Shown piece by piece: positions 17,083 through 26,006 of a DNA stretch of 64,000 nt (positions are counted from its first letter, which is position 1; each line of letters opens with the position of its first letter). The DNA is taken from positions 63,674 through 127,673 of the forward strand of contig DCYS01000036.1 of NCBI GenBank assembly GCA_002331485.1, given 5' to 3'. The DNA is from Flavobacteriales bacterium UBA2104. Its GTDB lineage: Bacteria; Bacteroidota; Bacteroidia; Flavobacteriales_D; Crocinitomicaceae. The translations under genes and the position numbers were made by a program. The notes beneath the pieces were generated by a model. It saw only the letters and a list, made by a program, of their open reading frames with translations. It did not search any database and was not told the DNA's origin.

Positions 17083-17937
17083 ATGAAAGATTATAATATC
17101 CACATACGACCGAAACGTAGTTTATTAGAAGTCGATTTTAGGGAAATTTGGAAATATCGAGGACTTCTAAGAATGCTCGTTTATAGAGATTTTGTTACAT
17201 ATTACAAACAGACAGTTTTAGGTCCGATGTGGTTTTTCATTCAGCCTTTATTTATTGCTGCAATTAACATGTTTGTTTTCGGGCAACTTGCCGGTATTGG
17301 ACCAGAAGGGGTTCCTGGTTATTTGTTTTATATGTCAGGCCCAATTTTATGGCAGTATTTTCAGGACACGTTCACTAAAACATCCAGTACTTTCGTAGAA
17401 AACCAGCACGTCTTCGGGAAAGTATATTTTCCTCGTTTAATAGTTCCCCTAACAATTTTAATTTCTGGACTAATGAAGTTTGGTATTCAAGTTCTTCTGC
17501 TACTAGGAATGATTGCGTTTTATTATTTGAGTTCAAACAAACTTTATATAGGATGGGAGGTGGTGTATTTTCCTTTGATATTAATCATAGTCATGCTTAT
17601 ATCACTAGGCTTTGGATTGATTGTTTCTGCACTTACAACTAAATATCGGGATCTAAAGTTTTTAATAGATTTTTCAGTTCCTCTATTAAAATATGTAACA
17701 CCAGGAATTGCAACCACGTCATATTTAATACTAAAAGACTTAAACACCTCATTGCATCCATTAGTTTCCTATAATCCTCTTGGATATTTAATTGACTCTT
17801 TCAACTATATGTTTGTAGGAGCAGGTGAAATGAACTGGTGGGGGTTAGCATATTCATCAGTATTCGCTATATCAGTTGCTATAATTGGAATAGTAATTTT
17901 CAATCAAGTTGAAAGGAACTTTATGGACACAGTTTAA
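17083..17937 (+). CDS. ABC-2 type polysaccharide/O-antigen export permease (Wzm-like)
   Basis: 284 residues with a cytoplasmic amphipathic N-terminus (WKYRGLLRMLVYRDFVTYYKQTVLGPMWF) followed by six hydrophobic segments. The ending on a short basic tail matches Wzm/TagG/KpsM permeases. With the ATPase 27 bases downstream it would form the inner-membrane exporter moving an undecaprenyl-linked glycan to the periplasm. First gene of the cluster and the probable promoter-proximal one, though no convincing -33/-7 pair is seen in the 123-base gap before it. Confidence 0.9.
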   Translation: MKDYNIHIRPKRSLLEVDFREIWKYRGLLRMLVYRDFVTYYKQTVLGPMWFFIQPLFIAAINMFVFGQLAGIGPEGVPGYLFYMSGPILWQYFQDTFTKTSSTFVENQHVFGKVYFPRLIVPLTILISGLMKFGIQVLLLLGMIAFYYLSSNKLYIGWEVVYFPLILIIVMLISLGFGLIVSALTTKYRDLKFLIDFSVPLLKYVTPGIATTSYLILKDLNTSLHPLVSYNPLGYLIDSFNYMFVGAGEMNWWGLAYSSVFAISVAIIGIVIFNQVERNFMDTV

Positions 17938-17964
17938 TGCATTTCTTTGTATTTTTGAGATAGT

Positions 17965-19254
17965 ATGTCTAAAACTGTAATTAAAGTATCAGATTTATCT
18001 AAAGTTTATGACCTTGGTTTGGTTGGAACAGGAACATTATCCAAGGACTTAAATCGTTTATGGGCAAAAACGCTTGGTAGACCAGATCCTTATTCAACAC
18101 TGGCGGAAATTAACGACCAAGAGTTAGGGTCTGAATCAAATAGCATATTGGCCCTTGATAACATTAATTTTGAGGTTGAGCAAGGAGATGTATTAGGAAT
18201 AATAGGCAAAAATGGAGCTGGAAAATCAACCTTGTTAAAGATTCTATCAAGGATTACGTCACCTACTCATGGAGAAATTAAGATTAAAGGAAGAGTGGCT
18301 TCCTTGCTCGAGGTTGGGACTGGTATGCACCCAGAAATGACTGCTAAGCAAAATATATACTTAAATGGCTCTGTAATGGGCATGACTCGAGCCGAGATAA
18401 CCTCTAAACTTAATGAGATTGTTGATTTTGCTGGTGTCAGAAAATATATAGACACTCCTATCAAACGTTTCAGTTCAGGAATGAAGGTTAGATTAGGTTT
18501 TGCAGTTGCAGCATTTTTAGAACCTGAAATTTTAATTGTTGATGAAGTTCTAGCAGTAGGTGATGCTGATTTTCAAAAAAGAGCAGTTGGCAAAATGAAA
18601 GAAGTTTCCAAAGGAGAAGGAAGGACTGTATTATTCGTAAGTCACAACATGTCTAGTATAAGGAACTTGTGTACAAAGGGTGTGGTTATCGATAAAGGGA
18701 AAACGGTTTTTTCGGGAAGTGCAAACGACTGTGTAAAGTATTATCTTTCCTCTGGAAAAAATAATACTTCTAAAGTTTCTCTATCTGATAGAACTGATAG
18801 GTTTGGTAACCAAAAAATGAAATTAATCGATGTTCGCTTTTTCAACGAGCATGGCGATCAGGTAACAGAAGTTATTTCCGGAGATTTATTAAGAATACAA
18901 TTGTCATTCGAAAAATATGCAGATGATATTAATTACTCTTTATTCTTTATAGGTGTAAACTTTCAAGACGATCATGAAAACAACGTTCTCGCCTTTTTAA
19001 GTGATGAGATGAATTCCTCATTTATGACTTTAAAAGACAAAAATAAAATTACGCTAGAAATACCCAATTTATACCTTCGGGCCGGAATTTATGATATTAG
19101 GGTTCAAACCGGGTCTGGACCTCGAAGAGAAAGTCATTATGATACCATATCTCATGCCGCCTCGATCCAGGTCCTTCAGGGGTATTTATGGGAAAATGGA
19201 AAGTTGAATAGACCTGGAAGCTTTGCGATTATTCCCGGTAAATATGAAGTTTAA
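17965..19254 (+). CDS. ABC transporter ATPase with C-terminal glycan-recognition domain (Wzt-like)
   Basis: 429 residues. Walker A GKNGAGKST is at 81-89, the signature FSSGM at 169-173, Walker B ILIVDE at 189-194 and the H-loop at H227. An extra C-terminal beta domain (about 275-429) is the Wzt-C type fold that binds the capped end of a specific O-polysaccharide before export. The long 60-residue N-terminal part before the core is typical of Wzt/TagH ATPases. The presence of Wzt-C predicts a terminally modified O-antigen, fitting the sulfotransferase and methyltransferases encoded nearby. Its stop overlaps the ATG of the next gene. Confidence 0.92.
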   Translation: MSKTVIKVSDLSKVYDLGLVGTGTLSKDLNRLWAKTLGRPDPYSTLAEINDQELGSESNSILALDNINFEVEQGDVLGIIGKNGAGKSTLLKILSRITSPTHGEIKIKGRVASLLEVGTGMHPEMTAKQNIYLNGSVMGMTRAEITSKLNEIVDFAGVRKYIDTPIKRFSSGMKVRLGFAVAAFLEPEILIVDEVLAVGDADFQKRAVGKMKEVSKGEGRTVLFVSHNMSSIRNLCTKGVVIDKGKTVFSGSANDCVKYYLSSGKNNTSKVSLSDRTDRFGNQKMKLIDVRFFNEHGDQVTEVISGDLLRIQLSFEKYADDINYSLFFIGVNFQDDHENNVLAFLSDEMNSSFMTLKDKNKITLEIPNLYLRAGIYDIRVQTGSGPRRESHYDTISHAASIQVLQGYLWENGKLNRPGSFAIIPGKYEV

Positions 19255-20015
19255 TGGGTCTAATATACCAAACAAAGAGTTTTCTATATAAGCTTCAAGC
19301 GGAATATCTAAAGGTTTTTGCCAAACCAAATAAAAAAGCTATATGGGTATTTGGAGTCCAGAAGTCAGGGACAACGGCGATAACTGCTCTAATCTCCAAA
19401 AGAAGCGGGAAGTCCGCTACTCTCGATACCCCAATGCTTTGGGAACCTTATTATTCGAAATTACTTAGTGGTGAGCTTCACCTTATTGATCACATCAAAC
19501 ATAATCCTTACACATTTTCCAGACAAATTATAAAAGAACCCGTTGCAAGTTTGTTTATCAAAGAATTAAAAACGTATTTTGAGATGAACAAATACGTTAT
19601 GATTTACAGAGATCCTCATGACGTAATAAGGTCAATTTTAAATCGCTTAGGTTTACCTGGTAATAAAAAAAATGTCAACATTAAAGATGTTAACAAAAAC
19701 TGGAGAGTACACTTTGGTGATGGTAAAGATTATATTAAATCCCTAACAACACTTTGGATAAATGTTTACAAGCAAAATGAAATTATTAGTGATGACAAGT
19801 GTATATTCGTCAAGTATGAGGATTTTTTGAAAAACAAAATGACTTTTATTGATAATCTAGTTGATCAGCTTAACTTGCCTAAAAAACATGATATAACAGA
19901 GGATCTAGATTTTAATTTTCAGGTCCGTGGTGATAACGATGTTGATCTTATAGAGTTTTTCGGTTCAGAAAATTATGAATATATCAAGACAGCAACAAAA
20001 AAATATGTTCGATGA
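19254..20015 (+). CDS. Sulfotransferase family protein
   Basis: 253 residues. The 5'-phosphosulfate binding loop GVQKSGTTAI is at 34-43 and the 3'-phosphate binding motif YRDPHDVIRSIL at about 118-129, the two PAPS-contacting motifs of cytosolic and bacterial carbohydrate sulfotransferases. It starts with an ATG overlapping the Wzt stop and overlaps the aminotransferase gene by 4 bases, so it is co-translated with the exporter and sugar genes. It probably transfers sulfate from PAPS to a sugar hydroxyl or amine of the exported glycan; the acceptor is inferred from context only. Confidence 0.82.
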   Translation: MGLIYQTKSFLYKLQAEYLKVFAKPNKKAIWVFGVQKSGTTAITALISKRSGKSATLDTPMLWEPYYSKLLSGELHLIDHIKHNPYTFSRQIIKEPVASLFIKELKTYFEMNKYVMIYRDPHDVIRSILNRLGLPGNKKNVNIKDVNKNWRVHFGDGKDYIKSLTTLWINVYKQNEIISDDKCIFVKYEDFLKNKMTFIDNLVDQLNLPKKHDITEDLDFNFQVRGDNDVDLIEFFGSENYEYIKTATKKYVR

Positions 20016-21088
20016 TTCCAGTAACCAAAACATTTATTCCTCCCTTAAACGAATACTCTAAGATATTAGAAAGAGCATTTGACAACAATTGGTTAACTAA
20101 CAGGGGAGAACTAGTTTGCGAATTAGAAAGTGAGTTGGCAAAATTTTTAGCTTTAGATGAAGCTCGAATACTATGCACTAACAATGGAACTACACCGATA
20201 CAAATAGCACTTAAACTCTTGGGTCAAAATGGTGAAGTTATAACGACCCCTTTCAGCTACGTAGCAACAACCTCGTCCATTGTTTGGGAGAATTGTAAAC
20301 CAGTATTCGTTGACATTCATCCAGATTATTTAACCATAGATGAATCAAAAATTGAAGAAGCAATAACGGAGAAAACAACTTGCATTTTAGCAACTCACGT
20401 TTTTGGAAATCCTTGTAATATATCTGAAATAGAACGTATCGCTAAAAAACACGATTTAAAAGTGATTTTCGATGCTGCACACTGTTTTGGTGTCGAATAC
20501 AAGGGGAAATCAATTTTTGAATATGGCGATTTAAGCACATGTAGCTTCCATGCAACCAAGCTTTTTCATACAGGAGAAGGAGGAGCTATATTTTGTAAAG
20601 ATAAAGAACTATTTAATAGGGTATATTACAGTCACAATTTCGGTCACGATGGACCACTAAAGTTTCATGGTTTAGGTATAAACGGAAAAATGAGTGAACT
20701 CTCAGCCGCAATGGGGTTATGCGTTTTGCCATACATAAAAGAAATTCTATCTAATCGTGAGAGAATTGTTGGCTACTATCAAAAGCATCTTAGTAAAAAG
20801 GTGCTTGATCTCCTCGCTATTCGAAAAGAAACAAAATGGAACTTCAGTTACTTTCCTGTTGTCTTCAAAAGCGAAGATCAATTAATAAAAACAGAAACTC
20901 TATTAAATGAACTAGATATATACCCCCGAAGGTATTTCTATCCTAGTCTAACCGAACTGCCATATGTTAATCAAGGTATTTGTGATATTTCAACTTCCAT
21001 ATCTCATAGAGTAATGTGTCTACCGCTTTACTCAGGACTCCTAAATGAAGACCTAGTTCAAATCGTCAAAATTCTAAATGAGATATGA
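20012..21088 (+). CDS. DegT/DnrJ/EryC1/StrS PLP-dependent sugar aminotransferase
   Basis: 358 residues. Schiff-base lysine K183 is in the family motif SFHATKLFHTGEGG, and the PLP-N1 aspartate D154 in FDAAHCFG. N-terminal LTNRGELVCELE and NNGTTPIQIAL are typical of nucleotide-sugar aminotransferases. It should convert a dTDP-keto-6-deoxyhexose into a dTDP-amino sugar using glutamate. The gene overlaps the formyltransferase by 4 bases, pointing to a 4-amino-4,6-dideoxy sugar that is then N-formylated. The 4,6-dehydratase and thymidylyltransferase are not in this window. Confidence 0.9.
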   Translation: MIPVTKTFIPPLNEYSKILERAFDNNWLTNRGELVCELESELAKFLALDEARILCTNNGTTPIQIALKLLGQNGEVITTPFSYVATTSSIVWENCKPVFVDIHPDYLTIDESKIEEAITEKTTCILATHVFGNPCNISEIERIAKKHDLKVIFDAAHCFGVEYKGKSIFEYGDLSTCSFHATKLFHTGEGGAIFCKDKELFNRVYYSHNFGHDGPLKFHGLGINGKMSELSAAMGLCVLPYIKEILSNRERIVGYYQKHLSKKVLDLLAIRKETKWNFSYFPVVFKSEDQLIKTETLLNELDIYPRRYFYPSLTELPYVNQGICDISTSISHRVMCLPLYSGLLNEDLVQIVKILNEI

Positions 21089-21840
21089 GCACATCCAAAC
21101 AAATAAATAAAAAAATATTAATCCTAAGCGATAACGCATATCTAAGCAGTTCGTTTTTATCAATTTGTGAAGAATTGAAATTAGATCTTAATGAATTCCA
21201 TTTTGCTAGGAGTCCTAAGAGTAATTTTGAAATAGAAAACAACCCCATTTATAAAAAGCATAAGATTGTAAATGTAAAAGATGGTTGGAAACAAATAGTT
21301 AAAGATTACAGGCTTGTAATTTCGTTGCATTGCAAGCAGATCTTTCCTCCCGAATTGATTAAAAATGTACGATGTATAAATGTACATCCTGGTTATAATC
21401 CATACAACAGAGGGTGGTTTCCACAAGTGTTTTCAATTATTAATAAAAAGCCTCTAGGCGTAACCATACATGAGATAGATGAGAAGTTAGATCATGGGAA
21501 AATCATTGTTCGAAAAAAAATCGATATCAAAAAATCTGATACTTCCGGTTCTTTGTATAAGAGGATTTTAAATTTAGAGTTGGATCTAATTCGAAAGAAT
21601 TTGACCAATATTTTAGAAGGTAATTATGCAACAAGAGATCCTGAGAGTGACGGAAATATAAATCTTAAGAAAGACTTTAATGATCTTCTTGAGATTGATT
21701 TATCAAAGACTCAAACAATTAAAGAAACTATCGACCTTCTAAGAGCTTTAACCCATGAAGGATACAAAAACGCATATTTCATTGATGAAGAGACTGGGAA
21801 AAAAATTTACATTAGTTTAAATTTATTTGATGAAAACTAG
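21085..21840 (+). CDS. Nucleotide-sugar N-formyltransferase
   Basis: 251 residues. The active site INVHPGYNPYNRGWFP with N99 and H101, plus D136 in EKLDHGKII, forms the Asn-His-Asp triad of N10-formyltetrahydrofolate-dependent formyltransferases. This extended motif is characteristic of sugar N-formyltransferases (the WlaRD, QdtF and VioF group) and differs from tRNA-Met formyltransferase, as does the short length. It would formylate the amino group made by the overlapping aminotransferase, giving for example dTDP-Qui4NFo, -Fuc4NFo or a 3-formamido sugar. A short C-terminal extension (about 200-251) may be a small dimerisation region. Confidence 0.85.
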   Translation: MSTSKQINKKILILSDNAYLSSSFLSICEELKLDLNEFHFARSPKSNFEIENNPIYKKHKIVNVKDGWKQIVKDYRLVISLHCKQIFPPELIKNVRCINVHPGYNPYNRGWFPQVFSIINKKPLGVTIHEIDEKLDHGKIIVRKKIDIKKSDTSGSLYKRILNLELDLIRKNLTNILEGNYATRDPESDGNINLKKDFNDLLEIDLSKTQTIKETIDLLRALTHEGYKNAYFIDEETGKKIYISLNLFDEN

Positions 21841-21898
21841 CTCAAAACAATTGTTCCTCAATTACTACCAATGTGTATTAATGCATAAAATTTAGTGT

Positions 21899-23044
21899 AT
21901 GAATCTTCATCTATCATACGACGAAAAATTTTTGGATCCATTTATAGATTATGCCGAACGTTTTACAAGTTCACATAACAAGTATATTGTTATTTGTACA
22001 AATGGAGAACTTAAACATGTTCAGTCCGGTATAGTTATTAAGTCGGATGAGGATATTAATAGCTTAGAAAAAATTGTTTCAGAATTAGATGATATTAAAA
22101 GAATTTATTTTCATGCATTACCAAAACTCTTTGCAGAGTTGGTAAACGGTGGCAAAATAAACTCGATTAAAAAGTACCTGTTATTCTACGGAGGTGAAGT
22201 TTTTGGTTTGAATCGGTTTGAAAATGAGTTTTACTTGAATAAGACGTTACACATTAATCGTAAATTTAGTCATTCTAAAATTGAACTATCTCTTAATCCA
22301 ATCCAACTAAGAAGAAATATCCTTAATCACAAGCATTACTCTAGTTTAAAATTCAATAAGGACAGAGAGGTGGAGAGTGCTCTAAAAAAAATCGATTTTA
22401 TTGCACATTATATTCAGGAAGATGTTGACGAGTATGTAAAAAAAATAAACCCAAATATTAAACAGATCAATTGGAACTATTTCGGACAAGATCAATCAAA
22501 AGTTAGTCAAATAGAAGGCAAAAATAAGAATGCAAAGACCATTTTAATGGGCAACTCTGCTTCACCCTTTAATAATCACATCGACGGTATAGATTATTTA
22601 CACAGTCTAGACCTAAAGCTAAAAATAATTGCACCATTATCATATGGAGGAAACCCAAAGTATATAAATTATGTTGAGAACTATGGCAACCAGAAGTTCG
22701 GGGATGGTTTTCAAGCGTTAACCAAGTTTCTGAAACCGGAGAAATACTACTCGTTGATGCGAGATGTTAAAGCGGCCGTGTTTTTTAATGTTCGTTCTCA
22801 AGCAGCGGGAAATATCCTTTGGTTACTTTCTAATAAGATTCCAGTTTTTATGCTAGAAGAAAGCAGTTTATTCAAGTTCTTAAAGTCAAACGATATTCAT
22901 GTCTACTCAATAAAAAAACATCTCAATCTTTTTTTGGGACAAGAGGACAAGCTCAAGGATCAGGCGAAGTATAATATTGAAGCAATCAACAAAGTTTTTG
23001 GTGAGAAGGCTATGAAAGAGAAATATAAATCGTTGTTAGAATAA
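21899..23044 (+). CDS. GT56-type glycosyltransferase (WecF/4-amino-4,6-dideoxyhexose transferase-like)
   Basis: 381 residues, no signal peptide. The C-terminal half has the GT56 pattern: MGNSASPFNNHIDG, IAPLSYGG, FGDGFQ, and AAGNILWLLSNKIPVFM. WecF transfers Fuc4NAc from dTDP-Fuc4NAc during enterobacterial common antigen synthesis. Here the two genes before it make a dTDP-4-amino sugar with a formyl group, so the natural inference is transfer of that sugar to the growing lipid-linked glycan. A 58-base gap separates it from the formyltransferase. Confidence 0.78.
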   Translation: MNLHLSYDEKFLDPFIDYAERFTSSHNKYIVICTNGELKHVQSGIVIKSDEDINSLEKIVSELDDIKRIYFHALPKLFAELVNGGKINSIKKYLLFYGGEVFGLNRFENEFYLNKTLHINRKFSHSKIELSLNPIQLRRNILNHKHYSSLKFNKDREVESALKKIDFIAHYIQEDVDEYVKKINPNIKQINWNYFGQDQSKVSQIEGKNKNAKTILMGNSASPFNNHIDGIDYLHSLDLKLKIIAPLSYGGNPKYINYVENYGNQKFGDGFQALTKFLKPEKYYSLMRDVKAAVFFNVRSQAAGNILWLLSNKIPVFMLEESSLFKFLKSNDIHVYSIKKHLNLFLGQEDKLKDQAKYNIEAINKVFGEKAMKEKYKSLLE

Positions 23045-23050
23045 CTCTAA

Positions 23051-24052
23051 ATGGATAAGAGTAAAAAATACAAAGCTCTCATTTGCATTACAACTTGCAA
23101 TCGTCTTAATGAGGTAAAGAAATTTGCATTAGAATATATCAGATTCTCTAATGATCATGAGAACTTTGATTTTTTGCTTTCACTAGACGGAAAAGATGAT
23201 GAATACATAGATTTTTGTTCGGCTTATTCTATTCCGCTTTTATATTCTGAGCAAAGAGAAGGGGTTGGCCTTTCGAAGAATAGGGTTTTAAGTGCCTTTT
23301 CTCAGTATGACTATTATTTTTTCATTGAAGATGATGTTGAATTACTGGATCCAAGTATTTTCTCACTGCACATAAAAGCAGCCTTGTTATCTAATTATCA
23401 TCATTTTACTGTCTCTGCTATATCAATGCCATTAGAAAAGGAAAAAATTTCGAATGCAATAACGATTATTCATGCAGATCATGGTGGAGGAACATTTAAC
23501 TTTTTTACCTCAGAAGGCCTGGAAAAAGTTGGAGGTTGGCATGAGGACTTTGCATCTCTAAAAAGGTATGGTCATGTTGAACATACGTTGAGGTTTGTAA
23601 ATGCTGGATTATCTCCTTCACCTTTTCTCTTTATCGAGGAAGCTCAGAACATGATTCTAGTGCATGACCCAGAACATGTCTCATCTCCTGTTAAAAAGTA
23701 TAAAGACACAATATTCTCCGAATTGGAGTATAATATCGTCAAAAAGAAACTGGATTTCTATCCCATTAAAACACTTTCAAACTATCACTTTAATCAAAAG
23801 GATATGAATTATGTTTCCGGATTGAAAAAAGTATTGTCTAAGAAATTAGAATACCCTCTATTGAATTTCTTTGAACGCCGGAAAGCTCTATCTGAAAAGT
23901 ATTTGGTCTATTCTGGAAAAGATATACCAATAAGGTTAAAAAGGTTATATATTCTCAAATTTATCTTAAACAACCCTTTAGGCAAAAAAACCCGTTCGTT
24001 CTTTAAACAACGAATTACTGTATATTTGAACAGAATCTTTTCTAAAAAATGA
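23051..24052 (+). CDS. GT2-like glycosyltransferase, paralogue A
   Basis: 333 residues with a GT-A fold start (ICITTCNRLNEVKKF), a nucleotide-binding aspartate in LSLDGKDDEY, the SEQREGVGLSKNRVL segment and the metal-binding FIEDDVEL (EDD in place of DxD). A GGGTFNFFTSEGLEKVGGWHEDF acceptor-domain motif follows. A basic C-terminal tail (KQRITVYLNRIF) suggests membrane association. The gene 27197-28177 encodes a clear paralogue with the same motifs in the same order. Donor and acceptor unknown. Confidence 0.8.
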   Translation: MDKSKKYKALICITTCNRLNEVKKFALEYIRFSNDHENFDFLLSLDGKDDEYIDFCSAYSIPLLYSEQREGVGLSKNRVLSAFSQYDYYFFIEDDVELLDPSIFSLHIKAALLSNYHHFTVSAISMPLEKEKISNAITIIHADHGGGTFNFFTSEGLEKVGGWHEDFASLKRYGHVEHTLRFVNAGLSPSPFLFIEEAQNMILVHDPEHVSSPVKKYKDTIFSELEYNIVKKKLDFYPIKTLSNYHFNQKDMNYVSGLKKVLSKKLEYPLLNFFERRKALSEKYLVYSGKDIPIRLKRLYILKFILNNPLGKKTRSFFKQRITVYLNRIFSKK

Positions 24053-24058
24053 AGTTAG

Positions 24059-24772
24059 ATGTCTCAAAACGATAAAATCTCTGAGTTTTACGATGAATAT
24101 GTTGCCAGGCAAAGACGAATAGGGGTCAACCTCAGACACCAGTCTATATTCCAAAAGGTTCAGAACGTTGGATTAAAAAGAAATCATAATGTTTTGGAAG
24201 TTGGTTGTGGTATTGGAACTTTTACTAGCCTCATAATTCCTTATATTGATGAAGGAAGTATTACTGCGATGGATATTAGTCCGAAAAGTATAGAGGTTGC
24301 TAAACATGATTATGAGTCGTCCAATGTCAACTTCTTAGCTCAAGATGCCACAGCGTACGATTTCAAAGGCGAGCTGTTTGATGTTATAATTTTACCAGAT
24401 GTTCTTGAACATATTCCAATCGATCTTCACGACGGTCTTTTTAAAAAATTAAGCTCTGTATTAACTCACGATGGATTCATTTTTATTCACATACCGAATC
24501 CAGTATATTTAGAGTGGTGTCATAAAAATAAACCCGAAATTTTGCAAGTCATCGATCAACCAATAACCACCGATATTCTTGTTGAAAACACGTATAAACA
24601 TGGGTTGTTTATTGAAGAATTGAAAACATATCCAATTTGGGTTGAGCACAACGATTATCAGTACATTGTTCTCAGAAAAAACAACTACCAGGACTTCAAT
24701 CGAATTATTGAATATCCTCCATCCTTTCTTGATAAGGTAAAACACAAATTAAATGCCTGGCGAAAAAAATAA
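24059..24772 (+). CDS. Class I SAM-dependent methyltransferase
   Basis: 237 residues. SAM motif I VLEVGCGIGTF is near 41-51, followed by the acidic loop MDISPKSIEVA and motif IV-like DVIILPDVLEHIP. The small Methyltransf_11/25-type domain and cluster position suggest methylation of a sugar or glycan end, a common way to terminate ABC-exported O-antigens. It starts 6 bases after paralogue A and overlaps the next glycosyltransferase by 20 bases. Confidence 0.8.
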   Translation: MSQNDKISEFYDEYVARQRRIGVNLRHQSIFQKVQNVGLKRNHNVLEVGCGIGTFTSLIIPYIDEGSITAMDISPKSIEVAKHDYESSNVNFLAQDATAYDFKGELFDVIILPDVLEHIPIDLHDGLFKKLSSVLTHDGFIFIHIPNPVYLEWCHKNKPEILQVIDQPITTDILVENTYKHGLFIEELKTYPIWVEHNDYQYIVLRKNNYQDFNRIIEYPPSFLDKVKHKLNAWRKK

Positions 24773-25985
24773 TACGCTGTTCTTGTTCACTGCGGCTTAT
24801 CCATACGGACATAAAAATGAGCCCTTTCTAGAAAATGAAATTGAATATCTTGCTAGAGAATTCAAAGAGGTTGTCATTTTTCCACATACAAAACCGAGCA
24901 ATGAAAAAAGAGTCGTTCCGGAAAATGTAACAATCAACAACTGCATGGCGGAAGCTGATCAAAATCCTAAAAAGAAACATTTATTGTTAAACATTTTCTT
25001 TACACTTAAAATTCTACTCTATTCGGCGAGAAGCCTTAGAAGAATTAGAAGTTTTTGGCTAAATCATAAGTTATTATTGGATATAATTTCAATTGGAATA
25101 ATACAGGGAACTGCTCTAAAAAAAGAATTGAAGAATAAAGACTTGGACAATACAATCTTTTATGATTACTGGTTCTTCAATGCTAATTTTTCAATACAAT
25201 ACTTAAGAAAAAATCGAAAAATCAAAAAGTATATTTGTCGCGCTCATCGATTTGATATTTATGATGAAAGTTGGCCAACGGTGAATGTTCCCTTTTTAGA
25301 GTGGAGATTAAAAAACATCGATGAAGTTTATTTCATATCCAAACACGGATTAAATTACATAAAAGATAAACTGGATAGGGCTGATTATAATAAAAAATTA
25401 AAGCAGAGCTACTTAGGGGTGAGAAGACCCGTCTTTGATAAGAACAGAAGAAAATGTGATGAATTATTCACAATTGTATCATGTGCAAGAGTTGTTGATT
25501 TCAAAAGGGTCCATTTAATACCTAAAGTGTTATGTAAAATAAAGTCTAAAATAAAATGGATTCATTTCGGGGATGGCCCTTTATTCTCTGAATTGGAAAA
25601 AAATTGCAAGAATCTACCCGAACACGTTGAGTTTGAACTTAAGGGTCATACTTCAAATACTGAGGTGCATAACTTCTATAAATCATGTAAACCTGATCTG
25701 TTTATGTCTATCAGCGTGTCTGAAGGCTTGCCTGTATCAATGATGGAGGCAATTGGATACGGAGTTCCAATCTTAGCAGTGGATGCCGGAGGTATTAATG
25801 AAATAGTTTCTGACCAAACGGGTGAGCTACTGCGTCATGATATTAAACTTGAACGAATTGCGAAAACACTTGATGAATTTATAGATAATAAATCCTTTCA
25901 AGAAGAAAATGTTAAAGCATTCTTTGATAATAATTTTTCAGCAGGAAAAAATTATGGAAAGTTTATTTTAGCTTTGAAGAGCTAA
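24753..25985 (+). CDS. GT4 family glycosyltransferase
   Basis: 410 residues, GT-B fold. The C-terminal domain has the GT4 signature FMSISVSEGLPVSMMEAIGYGVPILAVDAGGINEIV cut here to its key parts: SEGLP, the donor-site glutamate in MMEAIG, and GGINEIV. The N-terminal acceptor domain opens FLFTAAYPYG. A retaining glycosyltransferase using a nucleotide sugar; specificity unknown. The ATG lies inside the methyltransferase 3' end, so translation is coupled. Confidence 0.82.
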   Translation: MPGEKNNTLFLFTAAYPYGHKNEPFLENEIEYLAREFKEVVIFPHTKPSNEKRVVPENVTINNCMAEADQNPKKKHLLLNIFFTLKILLYSARSLRRIRSFWLNHKLLLDIISIGIIQGTALKKELKNKDLDNTIFYDYWFFNANFSIQYLRKNRKIKKYICRAHRFDIYDESWPTVNVPFLEWRLKNIDEVYFISKHGLNYIKDKLDRADYNKKLKQSYLGVRRPVFDKNRRKCDELFTIVSCARVVDFKRVHLIPKVLCKIKSKIKWIHFGDGPLFSELEKNCKNLPEHVEFELKGHTSNTEVHNFYKSCKPDLFMSISVSEGLPVSMMEAIGYGVPILAVDAGGINEIVSDQTGELLRHDIKLERIAKTLDEFIDNKSFQEENVKAFFDNNFSAGKNYGKFILALKS

Positions 25986-26006
25986 ACTCAATAACTATAT
26001 TTCACT

